Positions 18,682 through 28,137 of a DNA stretch of 64,000 bases are shown piece after piece. Under the pieces are notes generated by a model. The model saw only the letters and a list, made by a program, of their open reading frames with translations. It was not told the origin of the DNA and did not search any database. The stretch comes from Hyphomicrobiales bacterium (lineage in GTDB: Bacteria; Pseudomonadota; Alphaproteobacteria; Rhizobiales; Rhizobiaceae). Location: the NCBI GenBank assembly GCA_021775415.1, contig JAJFHV010000010.1:434001-498000 (forward strand), written 5' to 3'. The position numbers were made by a program, and so were the translations under genes. The number at the start of each line of letters is the position of its first letter. Position 1 is the first letter of the stretch.

Positions 18682-18740
18682 GATGCCCTTCAACAAACTA
18701 GGTTTATAGAAGTGCCGTTGCCGGGCACTTGCATTTGTTT

Positions 18741-18865
18741 GTCCGCTTTGGGTCATTAACTAAAATCAGCCTACTTGGCCGCGATGTCTGCTTTATCCTC
18801 AACATCAGACATTGGCTCCAGGCAGATTTGTGTCTGCTTTGTGCCAATATCGGACATAGGGCAGT
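18741..18865. repeat. Cluster of dispersed intergenic repeat units
   Basis: Three or four degraded copies of one short motif: 18741-18760 (GTCCGCTTTGGGTCATTAAC), 18783-18798, 18803-18819 in inverted sense, and 18832-18857. The last matches 27089-27114 at 22 of 26 bases. The first shares 18 identical bases, inverted, with 34458-34475. The units have inverted ends (TGTC.G...C.GACA). Confidence 0.65.
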
Positions 18866-18896
18866 ATGCTGTGTAGTTGTGCGTTTTGTTGATCTG

Positions 18897-19832
18897 CTAG
18901 TACCCAGCTTGTCTGTCAACTTCATGGAGCAACGGTTGTCCTTGTGAAAGTCGCAAGTAATTTGCGGCAACATCATCCAGGCCGCCATCGATATGCCAGC
19001 CGGAAACATGAGGCGTAATTGTGAGGTTTTCACAGAACCAAAATGGATGATCTCGAGGTAGCGGTTCTTCACGGAATACATCCAGAACAGCGCCCCCCAG
19101 ATGCCCGGACTTGAGTGTATGAATGAGATCATCGTCAACAATGAGATCGCCCCGTCCCGCATTGATAAGCACAGCGCCCGGTTTGAGTTTCGAGATCAGG
19201 CTTGCATCAAATAAATTGCGAGTTTGTGGAGTGGAGGGAAGAATGCTTGCAACATAGTCACATTGCGAGAGAAGTTCGGGTAATGTGTCTTCACCACATC
19301 GACAGTCTACCCCATCAATAGACTTCAGTGACCGGCTCCATCCAAGAACGCGGAAATCCAGTCCGGCAAAAATTCTGGCTGTTCGCCCCCCGATATGTCC
19401 AAGTCCAAGAACACCTACAGTTGTTTCCGAGTTTTTTCTGGGCGGAACCGGATTCCATGTTTGTCGTGCAGCATCGGTTGCATGAGACAGCAGATTGCGC
19501 TGGTCTCTCAATACATAGGCCAAACAATATTCTGCGATTTCCTGTGCGGCCGAATTCGGCTTTAATCGTGTAACCCGGACGCCTTGGGGCAGGTCCGGAT
19601 CACCAACCATCGTCTCAACGCCTGCGCCCAGTTTTTGAACCAATTGCAAGTTGGGCAGTTTTCCGGCAACGCCTGGGTAGAGTTTTACCGCAGCAAGTAC
19701 TTTCACATCTGGCAGCGTTTCTTTGCCAATCGAACAATGGATTGTGACCCCGGGGAGCAGCGGGACAAGAATGTCACGCAGCGCTTCCTCACTCATCCAG
19801 TCAGGGTCGCGAATATCAATCAGCAATGCCAT
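18897..19832 (-). CDS. NAD(P)-dependent 2-hydroxyacid dehydrogenase (GhrA-like)
   Basis: A 311-residue protein of the D-2-hydroxyacid dehydrogenase family. The Rossmann motif VGVLGLGHIGG lies near residue 140. The catalytic triad is visible as Arg in NAGRGDLI, Glu in VFREEPLP and His in ITPHVSGWH. It resembles glyoxylate/hydroxypyruvate reductase A, which reduces 2-oxo acids with NADPH. It is the last gene of the minus-strand catabolic run, 41 bases after the MmgE/PrpD gene, so it may reduce or oxidise a 2-oxo/hydroxy acid intermediate of that pathway. Confidence 0.85.
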   Translation of the reverse strand: MALLIDIRDPDWMSEEALRDILVPLLPGVTIHCSIGKETLPDVKVLAAVKLYPGVAGKLPNLQLVQKLGAGVETMVGDPDLPQGVRVTRLKPNSAAQEIAEYCLAYVLRDQRNLLSHATDAARQTWNPVPPRKNSETTVGVLGLGHIGGRTARIFAGLDFRVLGWSRSLKSIDGVDCRCGEDTLPELLSQCDYVASILPSTPQTRNLFDASLISKLKPGAVLINAGRGDLIVDDDLIHTLKSGHLGGAVLDVFREEPLPRDHPFWFCENLTITPHVSGWHIDGGLDDVAANYLRLSQGQPLLHEVDRQAGY

Positions 19833-19873
19833 TATAAATTATGCCTCAATATTGCTAGCTTGCAGACCATTTG

Positions 19874-21241
19874 TCATTTCACATCACGTGATGGTGCTGG
19901 GCAAATCAGCCTCGAAAAATCACTGAACACAGAGCCCTGTTCTACAAGTTTCCGCCCTGTTTGCCAGATTTTATCGGCGTGATTTTCACCAATCACCGGA
20001 TTGCACATAACACCAAATTTTCCACGAATTTCCGCATTGCTCATCGGCGCTTCCGGACCACCTCTTGCATGTACATCACCGGATTCAAACACCCGTCCAT
20101 CGCTCAGTTCAACCGAGACGTCAGACCAGCGACTTTCGGGAAAACGGCTGGAGTGACGCTCTTTCTCAACAACTGTTATCCGCCCAATCACATCTCCAAC
20201 ATTCGGGTCCGATAAGGCAGCGCCAGAGACATGCATTGGTCCAATATGCCCATACTGCAACATGACAGCCACAGCAAAATGCAGACTGTATTGTGCTTGA
20301 GATATGGTTTGAGGCATGCCTGGATAAAGCTGCGCTGCCTGATGAAAAGTGCGGACCTCCAGACTGGCGACGTCTTCTGCCTTGAATTTGTGCATTACCA
20401 TCAATTGTTGGACTGCATCAATTGCCGCGTGTGCCCAGCGGCAAATCGGGTAAGGCTTGATATAGTTTTTTTCAATCGTCCAGTTAGCCCCGAGATCTTC
20501 CCAAATCTGTGCCACGTTTTCATCTTCAACTGTGATGGCCGGAGCACCTTGAAATCCACGTGAAGCAAGCAGCGTAGCGCTCACCCCCACGAAAGCACCC
20601 ATTCCGGAACCATCATGGAGCATGGTTGGATTTTCAATTTCCCGCATCATCTGACTTCGAGGTCCGTGATACTCGGCTATCCCCATCGCTTGCCGCATGA
20701 TCTCGTCATCGTGACCCAGCAACCGGCATCCCATGGCGACAACACCAAGCGCATTCCATGCCCCGGAGGTATGATAATCAGAAACCGTTGAATGAAGCGC
20801 AATTCCGGCACGCGCTGCAATCTCATAAGAAATCACTAACGCCGCCAGCGCATCCCGCCCGCTGAGTTTTGGTTGTGCGTGGGTAAATGCAAACAAGGCA
20901 GGTACCGCCGCACAACCGATATGGCCACGGGTGGGATTGTAACCGTCATGGGCATCCAGATTATCAATTTGGGTGGCTGACGCGTAGGCAGCGCCTGGAA
21001 GGCTGGCGTGACGACCGTCGAACATCAGTGGTGCACTCAGATCGGGATTGGGGGCTGCATAGAAATCCGCAGCAAAATTCCGGGCAATTCGACCGGCATC
21101 AAGAGGCGTCGCACCAGCGGCAACTCCTACCGTATCCAGCAGCAGCGTTGCAGCTGTTTCAAGTGCAGAATCCGGAATATCCGAAGACGCACCGAAGATC
21201 AGTTTCACCAATTTGTCGAAAGTCCTGGTATGCGTCTTCAT
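19874..21241 (-). CDS. MmgE/PrpD family protein
   Basis: A 455-residue protein matching the MmgE/PrpD family (2-methylcitrate dehydratase-like, also immune-responsive gene 1/cis-aconitate decarboxylase-like) over its full length. Family features include NLDAHDGYNPTRGHIGCAAV near residue 92, DYHTSGAWNALG near 155, YIKPYPICRWAHAAIDA near 262, and the C-terminal small domain. Many members act on small dicarboxylic or tricarboxylic acids, and the exact substrate here is unknown. It begins one base after the stop of the EutA-like gene, so it is part of the hyuAB operon. Confidence 0.85.
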   Translation of the reverse strand: MKTHTRTFDKLVKLIFGASSDIPDSALETAATLLLDTVGVAAGATPLDAGRIARNFAADFYAAPNPDLSAPLMFDGRHASLPGAAYASATQIDNLDAHDGYNPTRGHIGCAAVPALFAFTHAQPKLSGRDALAALVISYEIAARAGIALHSTVSDYHTSGAWNALGVVAMGCRLLGHDDEIMRQAMGIAEYHGPRSQMMREIENPTMLHDGSGMGAFVGVSATLLASRGFQGAPAITVEDENVAQIWEDLGANWTIEKNYIKPYPICRWAHAAIDAVQQLMVMHKFKAEDVASLEVRTFHQAAQLYPGMPQTISQAQYSLHFAVAVMLQYGHIGPMHVSGAALSDPNVGDVIGRITVVEKERHSSRFPESRWSDVSVELSDGRVFESGDVHARGGPEAPMSNAEIRGKFGVMCNPVIGENHADKIWQTGRKLVEQGSVFSDFSRLICPAPSRDVK

Positions 21242-21242
21242 G

Positions 21243-21989
21243 TCAACTCAATTCCTGACGAAACAATCGGCCGCAATGTATTTCACACGGATTGATTTTG
21301 AGGATGTTCAATGTTTCAAACATCATCGCCTGATTGGAACAGATGACCGGTTTTCCGAGAGTGGATTCAAGTTTTTCAATAACTTCAACCGAGCGCATAT
21401 CAGTGCAGGAAAGTACAACAGCTTCCGCTTTCGCATCATCAGCCTTCAAGCCTAACTCGTACACTTCATCCGATGTTAAGCCGCCCTGGGCATGATTTCC
21501 TAATTCGACATCGATGTCATACCGCGAAACGGTTTCGATATCGGCATCTGCCAGAAAGGAGATTGCCCGGTCATTGAGCTCGCTAACATAGGGTGAGGTA
21601 AACGCAATGCGATGAATGCCCAGCGATCGGAGCGCATAAACGAGTGCACCGGCAGCTGTGACAGTCGCAGCATTGCTCATTTTTCCAATTTGCTTTGCAA
21701 GATCACGATCGAACGAGATTCCATGACTAAGCGTTGCGGATGTGCAGCCGTAGACAATCACATCTGGACGCGAGCCAGCCAGCAACCTTAAAGGTTCATC
21801 CAGGGGTGCTTCGCCTAACCCCGCCATTTGTTTAGAGTCCGGCACTTCGTCAAGGTCATATCCACCAAGTCGGGCAAAGTGAAACGATACACCGTCAGGA
21901 CGAAACAGCGGCATGTCGGCTTCGAGGTTTGTATTTGTGAATGGTACAAGTATGCCGACGCGTGCCCGGCCCCGTGATAACGAGATCAT
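21243..21989 (-). CDS. Asp/Glu racemase-superfamily protein (EutA / maleate isomerase-like)
   Basis: 248 residues from ATG 21989, which overlaps the upstream stop (ATGA) and has GGAG at good spacing. It belongs to the Asp/Glu racemase superfamily, closest in pattern to maleate isomerase, arylmalonate decarboxylase and EutA. The two catalytic cysteines are in VYGCTSATLSHG (residue ~83) and VVLSCTDMRS (residue ~190). The N-terminal RVGILVPFTNTNLEADM is typical. Enzymes here isomerise, decarboxylate or racemise via a cysteine pair. Its operon neighbours are a HisC-like aminotransferase and hydantoinase subunits rather than eutBC, so a role with hydroxyectoine is uncertain. Confidence 0.8.
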   Translation of the reverse strand: MISLSRGRARVGILVPFTNTNLEADMPLFRPDGVSFHFARLGGYDLDEVPDSKQMAGLGEAPLDEPLRLLAGSRPDVIVYGCTSATLSHGISFDRDLAKQIGKMSNAATVTAAGALVYALRSLGIHRIAFTSPYVSELNDRAISFLADADIETVSRYDIDVELGNHAQGGLTSDEVYELGLKADDAKAEAVVLSCTDMRSVEVIEKLESTLGKPVICSNQAMMFETLNILKINPCEIHCGRLFRQELS

Positions 21990-23071
21990 TTCGAATTCTC
22001 CACGTTGAACCACTTCTTCAGAACGTCACGGGTGAAATTCATGTCCTTTTCCTCACCAATAGTCGCACGCAAACACTGAGGTAGACCGTATCCCGCCATA
22101 CCACGCATGAAAACGCCTTCAGCCCGCAATGCATGATCTGCACGTTGAGCTGTTACTGCATCTTCAAACCGGATGAGTACGAAATTGGTATGGCTTTCGG
22201 GAATTGTTAAACCGAACTGCCTGAGATCAGCTGTAAATTGATTGCGCCGCGATGTTGTTTCCGCACAGATATGATGCATGTGCGCTTGATCCATCATTGC
22301 AGCTACCGCCATCGCCTGGCTCGCACAACTGATGTTGTTTGGATTGAGAACTTTGCGAACCTCTCGTGCAATACCAGGCGGGAAAAGGCCCCAGCCAACC
22401 CGCGCGCCTGCAAGGCCATATGCTTTGGAAAATGTGCGCAGCACAACAACATTGCCGCGCTCAACGAGGTCAAAGATTGGTTCATTTGGTGCTTCTGCAA
22501 ACTCACCATACGCCTCATCGACTACCAGCAGAATTTGGTCGTCCAACTCCTCACGCAACCGGACGATATCTGCGCGGTTGATGCGTGTACCCGTTGGATT
22601 TCCTGGATTGGCAATGAATACGACACTTGTGCTTGAGTGCACGGTTCCCAACAAAGCATCGACGGAGACCGTCATATCATCCTCTGGAGCCTGATCGTAT
22701 GGCGCACCCACAACAAGCGAGGCGCTGCAAAAAAAGGCGTATCCATACTGGCTTGAGAGAACATGCGTATCTGGAGATGCATAACATTGGACCAGGGACG
22801 CAATAATTTCCATTGATCCAGCGCCGCACAAAATGTTTTGCGCACTGATATTGTGAACCTGTGCAATTGAAGCGCGCAGTTCACACCATTCCGGATCAGG
22901 GTAGAGTTGGGCGCCAGCCAGCGCTTGCTCACCGGCCTTGATCGCCAGCGGGCTTGGCGAAATAGCGCTTTCATTTTGTGCCAGGGATATCAGGCGCTTT
23001 CCTTGCGGTGGTTCGAGGTCGGCTAGTGCGTAAGGTGCCATTGCAGCAATATGGGAATTGGGACAGATCAT
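21986..23071 (-). CDS. Aminotransferase, class I/II (HisC-like)
   Basis: A 361-residue PLP-dependent enzyme resembling histidinol-phosphate aminotransferases. The features are LAQNESAISPSP near residue 30, NPGNPTGT near 154, DEAYGEFAE near 187, the Schiff-base lysine in TFSKAYGLAGARVGW near 214, and an Arg for substrate carboxylate near the end (CLRATIGEEKDM). It sits inside a hydantoinase operon with four-base overlaps on both sides, so it probably transaminates the amino acid or amine released by that pathway rather than serving in histidine synthesis. Confidence 0.85.
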   Translation of the reverse strand: MICPNSHIAAMAPYALADLEPPQGKRLISLAQNESAISPSPLAIKAGEQALAGAQLYPDPEWCELRASIAQVHNISAQNILCGAGSMEIIASLVQCYASPDTHVLSSQYGYAFFCSASLVVGAPYDQAPEDDMTVSVDALLGTVHSSTSVVFIANPGNPTGTRINRADIVRLREELDDQILLVVDEAYGEFAEAPNEPIFDLVERGNVVVLRTFSKAYGLAGARVGWGLFPPGIAREVRKVLNPNNISCASQAMAVAAMMDQAHMHHICAETTSRRNQFTADLRQFGLTIPESHTNFVLIRFEDAVTAQRADHALRAEGVFMRGMAGYGLPQCLRATIGEEKDMNFTRDVLKKWFNVENSK

Positions 23072-24717
23072 TTTTTAAACCCGTAGATATCTCTTGCTGA
23101 TTTTTCGCTGATCAGTCCCTGGGTAAGGTCAGCTCTAACATTGTTTGGTGATCGGAGTTTCGGATCGCCAAATCCACCCCCGCCAGGGGTTTCCAATATC
23201 AAGGTTTCACCCGGTGAAATTCGCACCTCCCCCTTGCCGGATAAATCGGGGCCACCATCAATGCGAACCCGACCAGATGCACCTGCGCCACCTCCATCAC
23301 GGCCAAGAGCTGGAAATTTGACACGCTCCAGTGACATGAACGCGAGAAACGGATCGTCGTTGGCCGAGCGCAGTTCCAGGCGTTGGCCAAGTCCGCCGCG
23401 ATATGTTCCTGCTCCACCACTGTCAATTCGCAGTTCGCGTTTGGTGACCAAGATGGGTGCAACACTTTCCGTGATCTCAACCTGACTTCCCCACACACCA
23501 CTGGGAAATGCAGTTGCTGATAATCCGTCCTTTGTGGGTCTTGCACCTGTGCCGCCATTGTGGGTGAGTTCCACGACAAAAACCTGCCCGCCTCTTCTGA
23601 CAACTTCAGGTGCACTTCGCATTGGAAGGTCATACATGGAGGAAGCGCCCTCAGCTGGAATCTGCCCGAGCAGGGCTTGGTAAAGGCACCCATAGACCAG
23701 ATCAGGCATCAATTGACCAAGCGTGTGGCGCATGGCAACGGGTGCGGGTGATTGAGCGTTTAATATGCATCCCTTTGGTCCGGTTACTTTGAAGGGTTCC
23801 AGAGAACCCGCATTGTTGGGTATGTCCGGGCCTATGATGCAGCGCATGGCAAACACGGAATAAGCGGTCGCATAGTTGATTGGTACGTTGATGCCTTTAT
23901 TGGAACACTCAGATGTTCCCTCAAAATCAAGCAGGATTTCATCTGATGAAACCGTTAGTTGGGCGCAAAGGTCTATCTCTGACTCGTAACCATCTACCCG
24001 CAGTTGGCTTTGGTAAATACCGTTTGGTACTTCGGCGATAGCATCGTGCGTTCCTCGAAGCGAAGTTTCAATGATGTGATCAGCCAGAGGGTCAAGATGA
24101 TCGATGTTAAATTCATCCATCATTTCTACCAACCTGTTTGCCCCCGCTTCACAACAGGCAATCAACGCATATGTATCGCCTTCATTTGCAATCGGTTCTC
24201 GGGAATTTGCCTTTACGATATCAAGCAACAGTTGATTTACTTCACCACCTTCAACGAGCTTGCAGGGCGGCACGAGCAAACCTTCATCAAAAATATCGGA
24301 GCCTTCCGGCCCCATACCCAGGCCGCCAAGGTCCACCAGATGTGAAGTGCATGATGTAAAACCAATCACCTGACCTTTGTGAAACACAGGCATCATCAAC
24401 AAAAAATCATTAAGGTGACCAGCTGCGATCCAGGGATCATTGGTCATGTAGATGTCACCCGGCTTCATGTCCTGCAGTGCAAACCGTCCACGAAGCGTTT
24501 TAACGGCTTCCGCCATGGTATTGATGTGCCCCGGTGTGCCGGTTACTGCCTGGGCCAACATCCGGCCTTTAAGGTCAAAAATTCCGGCGGAAATATCTCC
24601 GCACTCCCGTACAATCGGGCTGAAAGCAGCACGTATCAAGGCTTGGCCCTGCTCTTCAACTACGGCCAGAAGGCGGTTCCACATTACCTGCAATTGTGTT
24701 TTTGAGAATTTAGTCAC
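23068..24717 (-). CDS. hyuB: Hydantoinase B / oxoprolinase family subunit
   Basis: A 549-residue protein of the HyuB family. Conserved stretches include SPIVRECGDISAGIFD near residue 32, TMAEAVKTL, YMTNDPWIAAGHLNDF, an FEGTSECSNKGIN region near 270, and the C-terminal glycine-rich block with GGAGASGRVRIDGG and ETPGGGGFGDP. With HyuA it forms an ATP-dependent amidohydrolase acting on hydantoins, N-methylhydantoin, 5-oxoproline or lactams such as caprolactam. The start overlaps the hyuA stop by four bases. The precise ring substrate cannot be read from sequence. Confidence 0.92.
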   Translation of the reverse strand: MTKFSKTQLQVMWNRLLAVVEEQGQALIRAAFSPIVRECGDISAGIFDLKGRMLAQAVTGTPGHINTMAEAVKTLRGRFALQDMKPGDIYMTNDPWIAAGHLNDFLLMMPVFHKGQVIGFTSCTSHLVDLGGLGMGPEGSDIFDEGLLVPPCKLVEGGEVNQLLLDIVKANSREPIANEGDTYALIACCEAGANRLVEMMDEFNIDHLDPLADHIIETSLRGTHDAIAEVPNGIYQSQLRVDGYESEIDLCAQLTVSSDEILLDFEGTSECSNKGINVPINYATAYSVFAMRCIIGPDIPNNAGSLEPFKVTGPKGCILNAQSPAPVAMRHTLGQLMPDLVYGCLYQALLGQIPAEGASSMYDLPMRSAPEVVRRGGQVFVVELTHNGGTGARPTKDGLSATAFPSGVWGSQVEITESVAPILVTKRELRIDSGGAGTYRGGLGQRLELRSANDDPFLAFMSLERVKFPALGRDGGGAGASGRVRIDGGPDLSGKGEVRISPGETLILETPGGGGFGDPKLRSPNNVRADLTQGLISEKSARDIYGFKK

Positions 24718-26819
24718 TGCGAAGCCTCCGCTGTTTCGTTGCGGGTTAAAATCAGATTCAGCTCTGCATCTACCTCAGCCGAAAAGTCTGCGCTTACATA
24801 GGTTGTAGTCTGCGGCTCTATTATCAACGCCGGGCCATACATAGTATCACCCGCCTGCAACGTTGCCCGTTCAAGCACGGCTGCCTTCACTGTGCTACCG
24901 GTAACTTCGCAACAAATAGATCGTGTAACTTTCGAACCGACTTTCTGGCTCGCAACCCTCTTGGGTGTTGGCGGGCTGGTTTTGCTAATTGTTGATGTCT
25001 TGATCGCCCAGTTCAGGATTTCGATTGTCATGCCCGGCACTGCACGGGAGAACTGCCTACTGTACTCCTCCTCAAAATCTGTAACCAGTTGCGGAATATC
25101 ATCAGTGGTGAGGTTGCGATCCGGGAGTACAACTTCAATTTCATGACCCTGACCATGATAGCGCATGAAGGCACTGCGTTTGTGCATCAGTTCTCGGTCA
25201 GGTGCACCCGCTCGAACAACGGAATCTGACTCTGCAGCCATCTCATCAAACAACGCATTGATTTGTGCGATATCGATCCGGTCCAATCTTGCATACCGAC
25301 TGCGAACAATTTCGTATGACACCGGTGCATACAGAAAACCAACGGCTGAACCAACACCGGGATCACGTGGTACCAGAATGCGTTTGATGCCAGCGCGGCG
25401 TGCTACCCGCGTGGCATGAAGCGGACCATTGCCACCAAAAGCAATCATTGTGCGCTCGCCAAGGTCCTTACCGGATTCCACAGCATGCATGCGTGCCGCA
25501 CTTGCCATGCTTTCATCAACAATTTCGGCAACACCCAACGCGGCTTCAATCCCATTTAATTCCAGTGGTTTACCAACACTATCTTCAAGAGCTATTTGTG
25601 CTGCTGCCGTGTCGATCGGAAGTCGACCTTCGGCAAATTGAGCGGGATCAACGAGGCCCAGAACTACGTCTGCGTCGGTTACGGTGGCGTCCTTGCCGCC
25701 TCGTCCAAATGCGGCGGGTCCAGGAATACTCCCAGCGCTTTGCGGGCCCACCGAGATTCGTCCGAGCCGATCCACGCTGGCTATTGATCCACCACCGGCA
25801 CCGATTTCAATCATCTCTACAACGGGAATGCGTACTGGCATGCCACTACCCTTGATAAAGCGTTCCGCCCGCGAAATTTCAAACTGACGTGATGTTTGTG
25901 GTTGGTAGTCATCGATCAGACAAAGTTTGGCTGTGGTTCCGCCCATATCGAAGGAAAGGACGCGATCCATGCCGCAGTCGGATGCAACCTTTGCGGCTAG
26001 AATTGCGCCGCCTGCCGGTCCGGATTCAACCAGTCGGATTGGAAATTTGGCAGCGGTCTCGATCGTCGTCATGCCACCACCGGCGGTCATCAACAAGATT
26101 GGACACGCTATCCCCTGGGTGTTGAAGGCTTTCGCAAATTCTCCAAGATAGGCAGACATCAAGGGTTGGATACAGGCATTGGCAATTGTAGTGCACAGTC
26201 GATCAAATTCCCGGGCTTCGGGACTGACTTCACTTGAGATCGAGACCGTTAAATCCGGGAGACGTTCGAGAAGTAATTCGCGCAATCGCTCCTCATGGGA
26301 AGAATTTGCATAAGAATGCAGCAGGCAAATTGCGACCGCGTCCGCACCGCTGGTGCCTAAATCGTCGGCAAGTCTGTCAACATCAGCCTCATCCAGTTGG
26401 GTGAGTACTTTGCCGCTCGAAGACATTCGTTCGCCAACGGTAAAACATCGCTCACGCGGGACGAGAAGATCTGGTTTTTCAAGGTTGATGTCGTACTGGC
26501 TGTAGCGGCGTTCATAAGCGATTTCAAGGATATCCCGAAAGCCTGCTGTGGTGACACCGGCAACCCGTGCACCACGCCGTTCAATCAGTGCATTCGTTGC
26601 AAGTGTGGTTCCGTGGATAAAGCCGGTGATATTCTCCATCGACACCTTGGCGTGGTTAACCGCATCAATTGCCCCTTCAAGCGCGCCTGTCGTTGGGCTG
26701 TCTGGTGTGGTTGGTGTCTTGGCTGTCGCCAATATGACACCATCCCGATCCACCAGAACCGTGTCAGTAAAAGTTCCACCGATATCAATGGCAATCCGCA
26801 ATCCGGATTGTGTTGTCAT
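24714..26819 (-). CDS. hyuA: Hydantoinase A / oxoprolinase family subunit
   Basis: A 701-residue protein of the HyuA/HyuA_N family. The N-terminal domain has the ATP-phosphate motif DIGGTFTDTVLVD (residues ~11-23) and FIHGTTLATNALIERRGA near 65. The central ASKHA-type motif SFDMGGTTAKLCLID lies near 297, and a C-terminal beta-rich domain completes it. It binds ATP and phosphorylates the ring amide, while HyuB completes hydrolysis. Length is normal. It is the first gene of the operon hyuA-hyuB-aminotransferase-EutA-like-MmgE/PrpD-dehydrogenase on the minus strand. No regulator gene is adjacent. Confidence 0.92.
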   Translation of the reverse strand: MTTQSGLRIAIDIGGTFTDTVLVDRDGVILATAKTPTTPDSPTTGALEGAIDAVNHAKVSMENITGFIHGTTLATNALIERRGARVAGVTTAGFRDILEIAYERRYSQYDINLEKPDLLVPRERCFTVGERMSSSGKVLTQLDEADVDRLADDLGTSGADAVAICLLHSYANSSHEERLRELLLERLPDLTVSISSEVSPEAREFDRLCTTIANACIQPLMSAYLGEFAKAFNTQGIACPILLMTAGGGMTTIETAAKFPIRLVESGPAGGAILAAKVASDCGMDRVLSFDMGGTTAKLCLIDDYQPQTSRQFEISRAERFIKGSGMPVRIPVVEMIEIGAGGGSIASVDRLGRISVGPQSAGSIPGPAAFGRGGKDATVTDADVVLGLVDPAQFAEGRLPIDTAAAQIALEDSVGKPLELNGIEAALGVAEIVDESMASAARMHAVESGKDLGERTMIAFGGNGPLHATRVARRAGIKRILVPRDPGVGSAVGFLYAPVSYEIVRSRYARLDRIDIAQINALFDEMAAESDSVVRAGAPDRELMHKRSAFMRYHGQGHEIEVVLPDRNLTTDDIPQLVTDFEEEYSRQFSRAVPGMTIEILNWAIKTSTISKTSPPTPKRVASQKVGSKVTRSICCEVTGSTVKAAVLERATLQAGDTMYGPALIIEPQTTTYVSADFSAEVDAELNLILTRNETAEASQ

Positions 26820-27132
26820 GGGTTAATCGCAATGTTTGTTTCCGGGAATGGTTGTGAATTTCCGGAACGCGTAGAAGCGTTGGGAAACAGTCTTAAACTG
26901 TCCGGTTAGACGACCAGATCACATCCCGTTGCACGCCGACCACAGCGGCGATCCAATACCTGATCAAACATTGCGATCTCCATTGGCTGCAATGTTGCAA
27001 TACTGCGAAGACTGATCGGAATTGTTATACATGTCAATTGCCAAACATGGATTCCCCGAAATAGGAAGTGCTCGCGCAATGGTTCAAGGTCCGTTTTGTG
27101 CCAATAGCAGACATCAATGTTTGTTCAAATTC
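26820..27132. other. Intergenic region upstream of hyuA operon
   Basis: About 313 bases between two minus-strand genes. It should carry the hyuA promoter, and holds a dispersed repeat copy at 27089-27114. No hairpin terminator for the hydrolase gene was recognised apart from that repeat. Confidence 0.4.
27089..27114. repeat. Dispersed intergenic repeat, single copy
   Basis: GTCCGTTTTGTGCCAATAGC followed by AGACAT. It matches 18832-18857 at 22 of 26 bases and carries the same inverted ends. Confidence 0.65.
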
Positions 27133-27954
27133 TTACTTCGCGGCGCCTGACAACTCATGTGTGAGGGGTGAGTGCAAAAGTGCAAGCTCCTCAATTACAT
27201 TGAAATGATGTTTGTGAGGATCTCTTACACGCTTCGTCAAAACGCCAGCATCTGACCAGTTATCAAAGAGCAAGTCATTTTGACGTAGAAACTCCGGCCT
27301 CTCTTTTTCACCAACCCAACAGGTCAGTGAAAACTTCCCTGTCGGCTTAAGCAGGGCTGGGCTTTCAGACGCAGCCTCTGCCGCATCAAGCTGCAGGGTT
27401 TCATTCAATTTGATTTTGAGCAGTGGCCGCAAATCATGAACACCACTGATTGATACAACGTGCTCAATCCTGCCCTGGCAGGCAATTGGAAGAAGTGTAT
27501 CCTTGCAGACCATGCGTGTTACCAGATGACCTCCGGCGGAGTGTCCACCAAGCCGAATTGGGCCATCTATCCGGTCTGCTGAAAATCTGATCGCTTGCGC
27601 TATTTGCCGTGTGATTCGCGATATTCTGACATCTGGCGCAAGGGTGTAACTTGGTATGCAGACGCTCCAGCCGTGTTCCAGGGGTCCCGAAGCCAGGTGT
27701 GACCAATATGATTTATCAAAGGCCCGCCAATATCCTCCGTGAACGAAAACAAGCAGTCCCCTTGATGAGCTTTTCGGGTGGAAAATATCCAGGACCTCCC
27801 GCTCTTCTTTGCCATAGGAAACATCAAGTTCAGCCCTGCCTGCAGTATGAGCTGTTGCGCGGAATCCTTTAGCTTGAATGGTCCATTTTGGCGGGTAGCC
27901 TTCAGCGTTTTCAATGTAACCCCTGTTGTCGTATGCATCGTCCCAGTCTGTCAT
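27133..27954 (-). CDS. Alpha/beta hydrolase, kynurenine formamidase-like
   Basis: A 273-residue alpha/beta hydrolase from ATG 27954, with AGGAA upstream. The oxyanion motif LVFVHGGYWRAFDKSYW (residues ~85-101) with HGGYW is characteristic of the arylformamidase/esterase branch, and the nucleophile elbow is GHSAGGHLV (Ser near residue 148). The catalytic His is probably in HKHHFNVIEEL near 250. It hydrolyses an amide, formamide or ester. It lies divergent to the liv transporter genes and near hyuAB, so it may hydrolyse an N-formyl or N-carbamoyl intermediate of the same pathway. No other kynurenine genes are nearby. Confidence 0.8.
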   Translation of the reverse strand: MTDWDDAYDNRGYIENAEGYPPKWTIQAKGFRATAHTAGRAELDVSYGKEEREVLDIFHPKSSSRGLLVFVHGGYWRAFDKSYWSHLASGPLEHGWSVCIPSYTLAPDVRISRITRQIAQAIRFSADRIDGPIRLGGHSAGGHLVTRMVCKDTLLPIACQGRIEHVVSISGVHDLRPLLKIKLNETLQLDAAEAASESPALLKPTGKFSLTCWVGEKERPEFLRQNDLLFDNWSDAGVLTKRVRDPHKHHFNVIEELALLHSPLTHELSGAAK

Positions 27955-28137
27955 CGAAAATTTCCTGTTGCCGAACCTTTGTACCCATGTAGCGAAGCAC
28001 CAGTATAGACCAAAAGACCAACCCCTTCCGGTTTGACTGTATGCGAAATTAATTTATTGTCCGCCAAATTAAGCGCTGGCAAAATAATTTAATGAAATCG
28101 ACCGGCGCAATAACAACAATTCTGTGGAGGAAACCAG

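Noticed and set aside
18741-18865. CRISPR array
   Set aside because: The repeats are degraded, irregularly spaced and in mixed orientation, and no cas genes are present.
25400-25855. 151-residue plus-strand ORF inside hyuA
   Set aside because: It lies wholly opposite a well-supported hyuA reading frame and has an odd, His/Arg/Gln-rich composition typical of shadows.
28040-28137. Sigma-54 promoter upstream of livK
   Set aside because: A TGGCA-like element is present, but the GC pair at -12 with correct spacing is missing.
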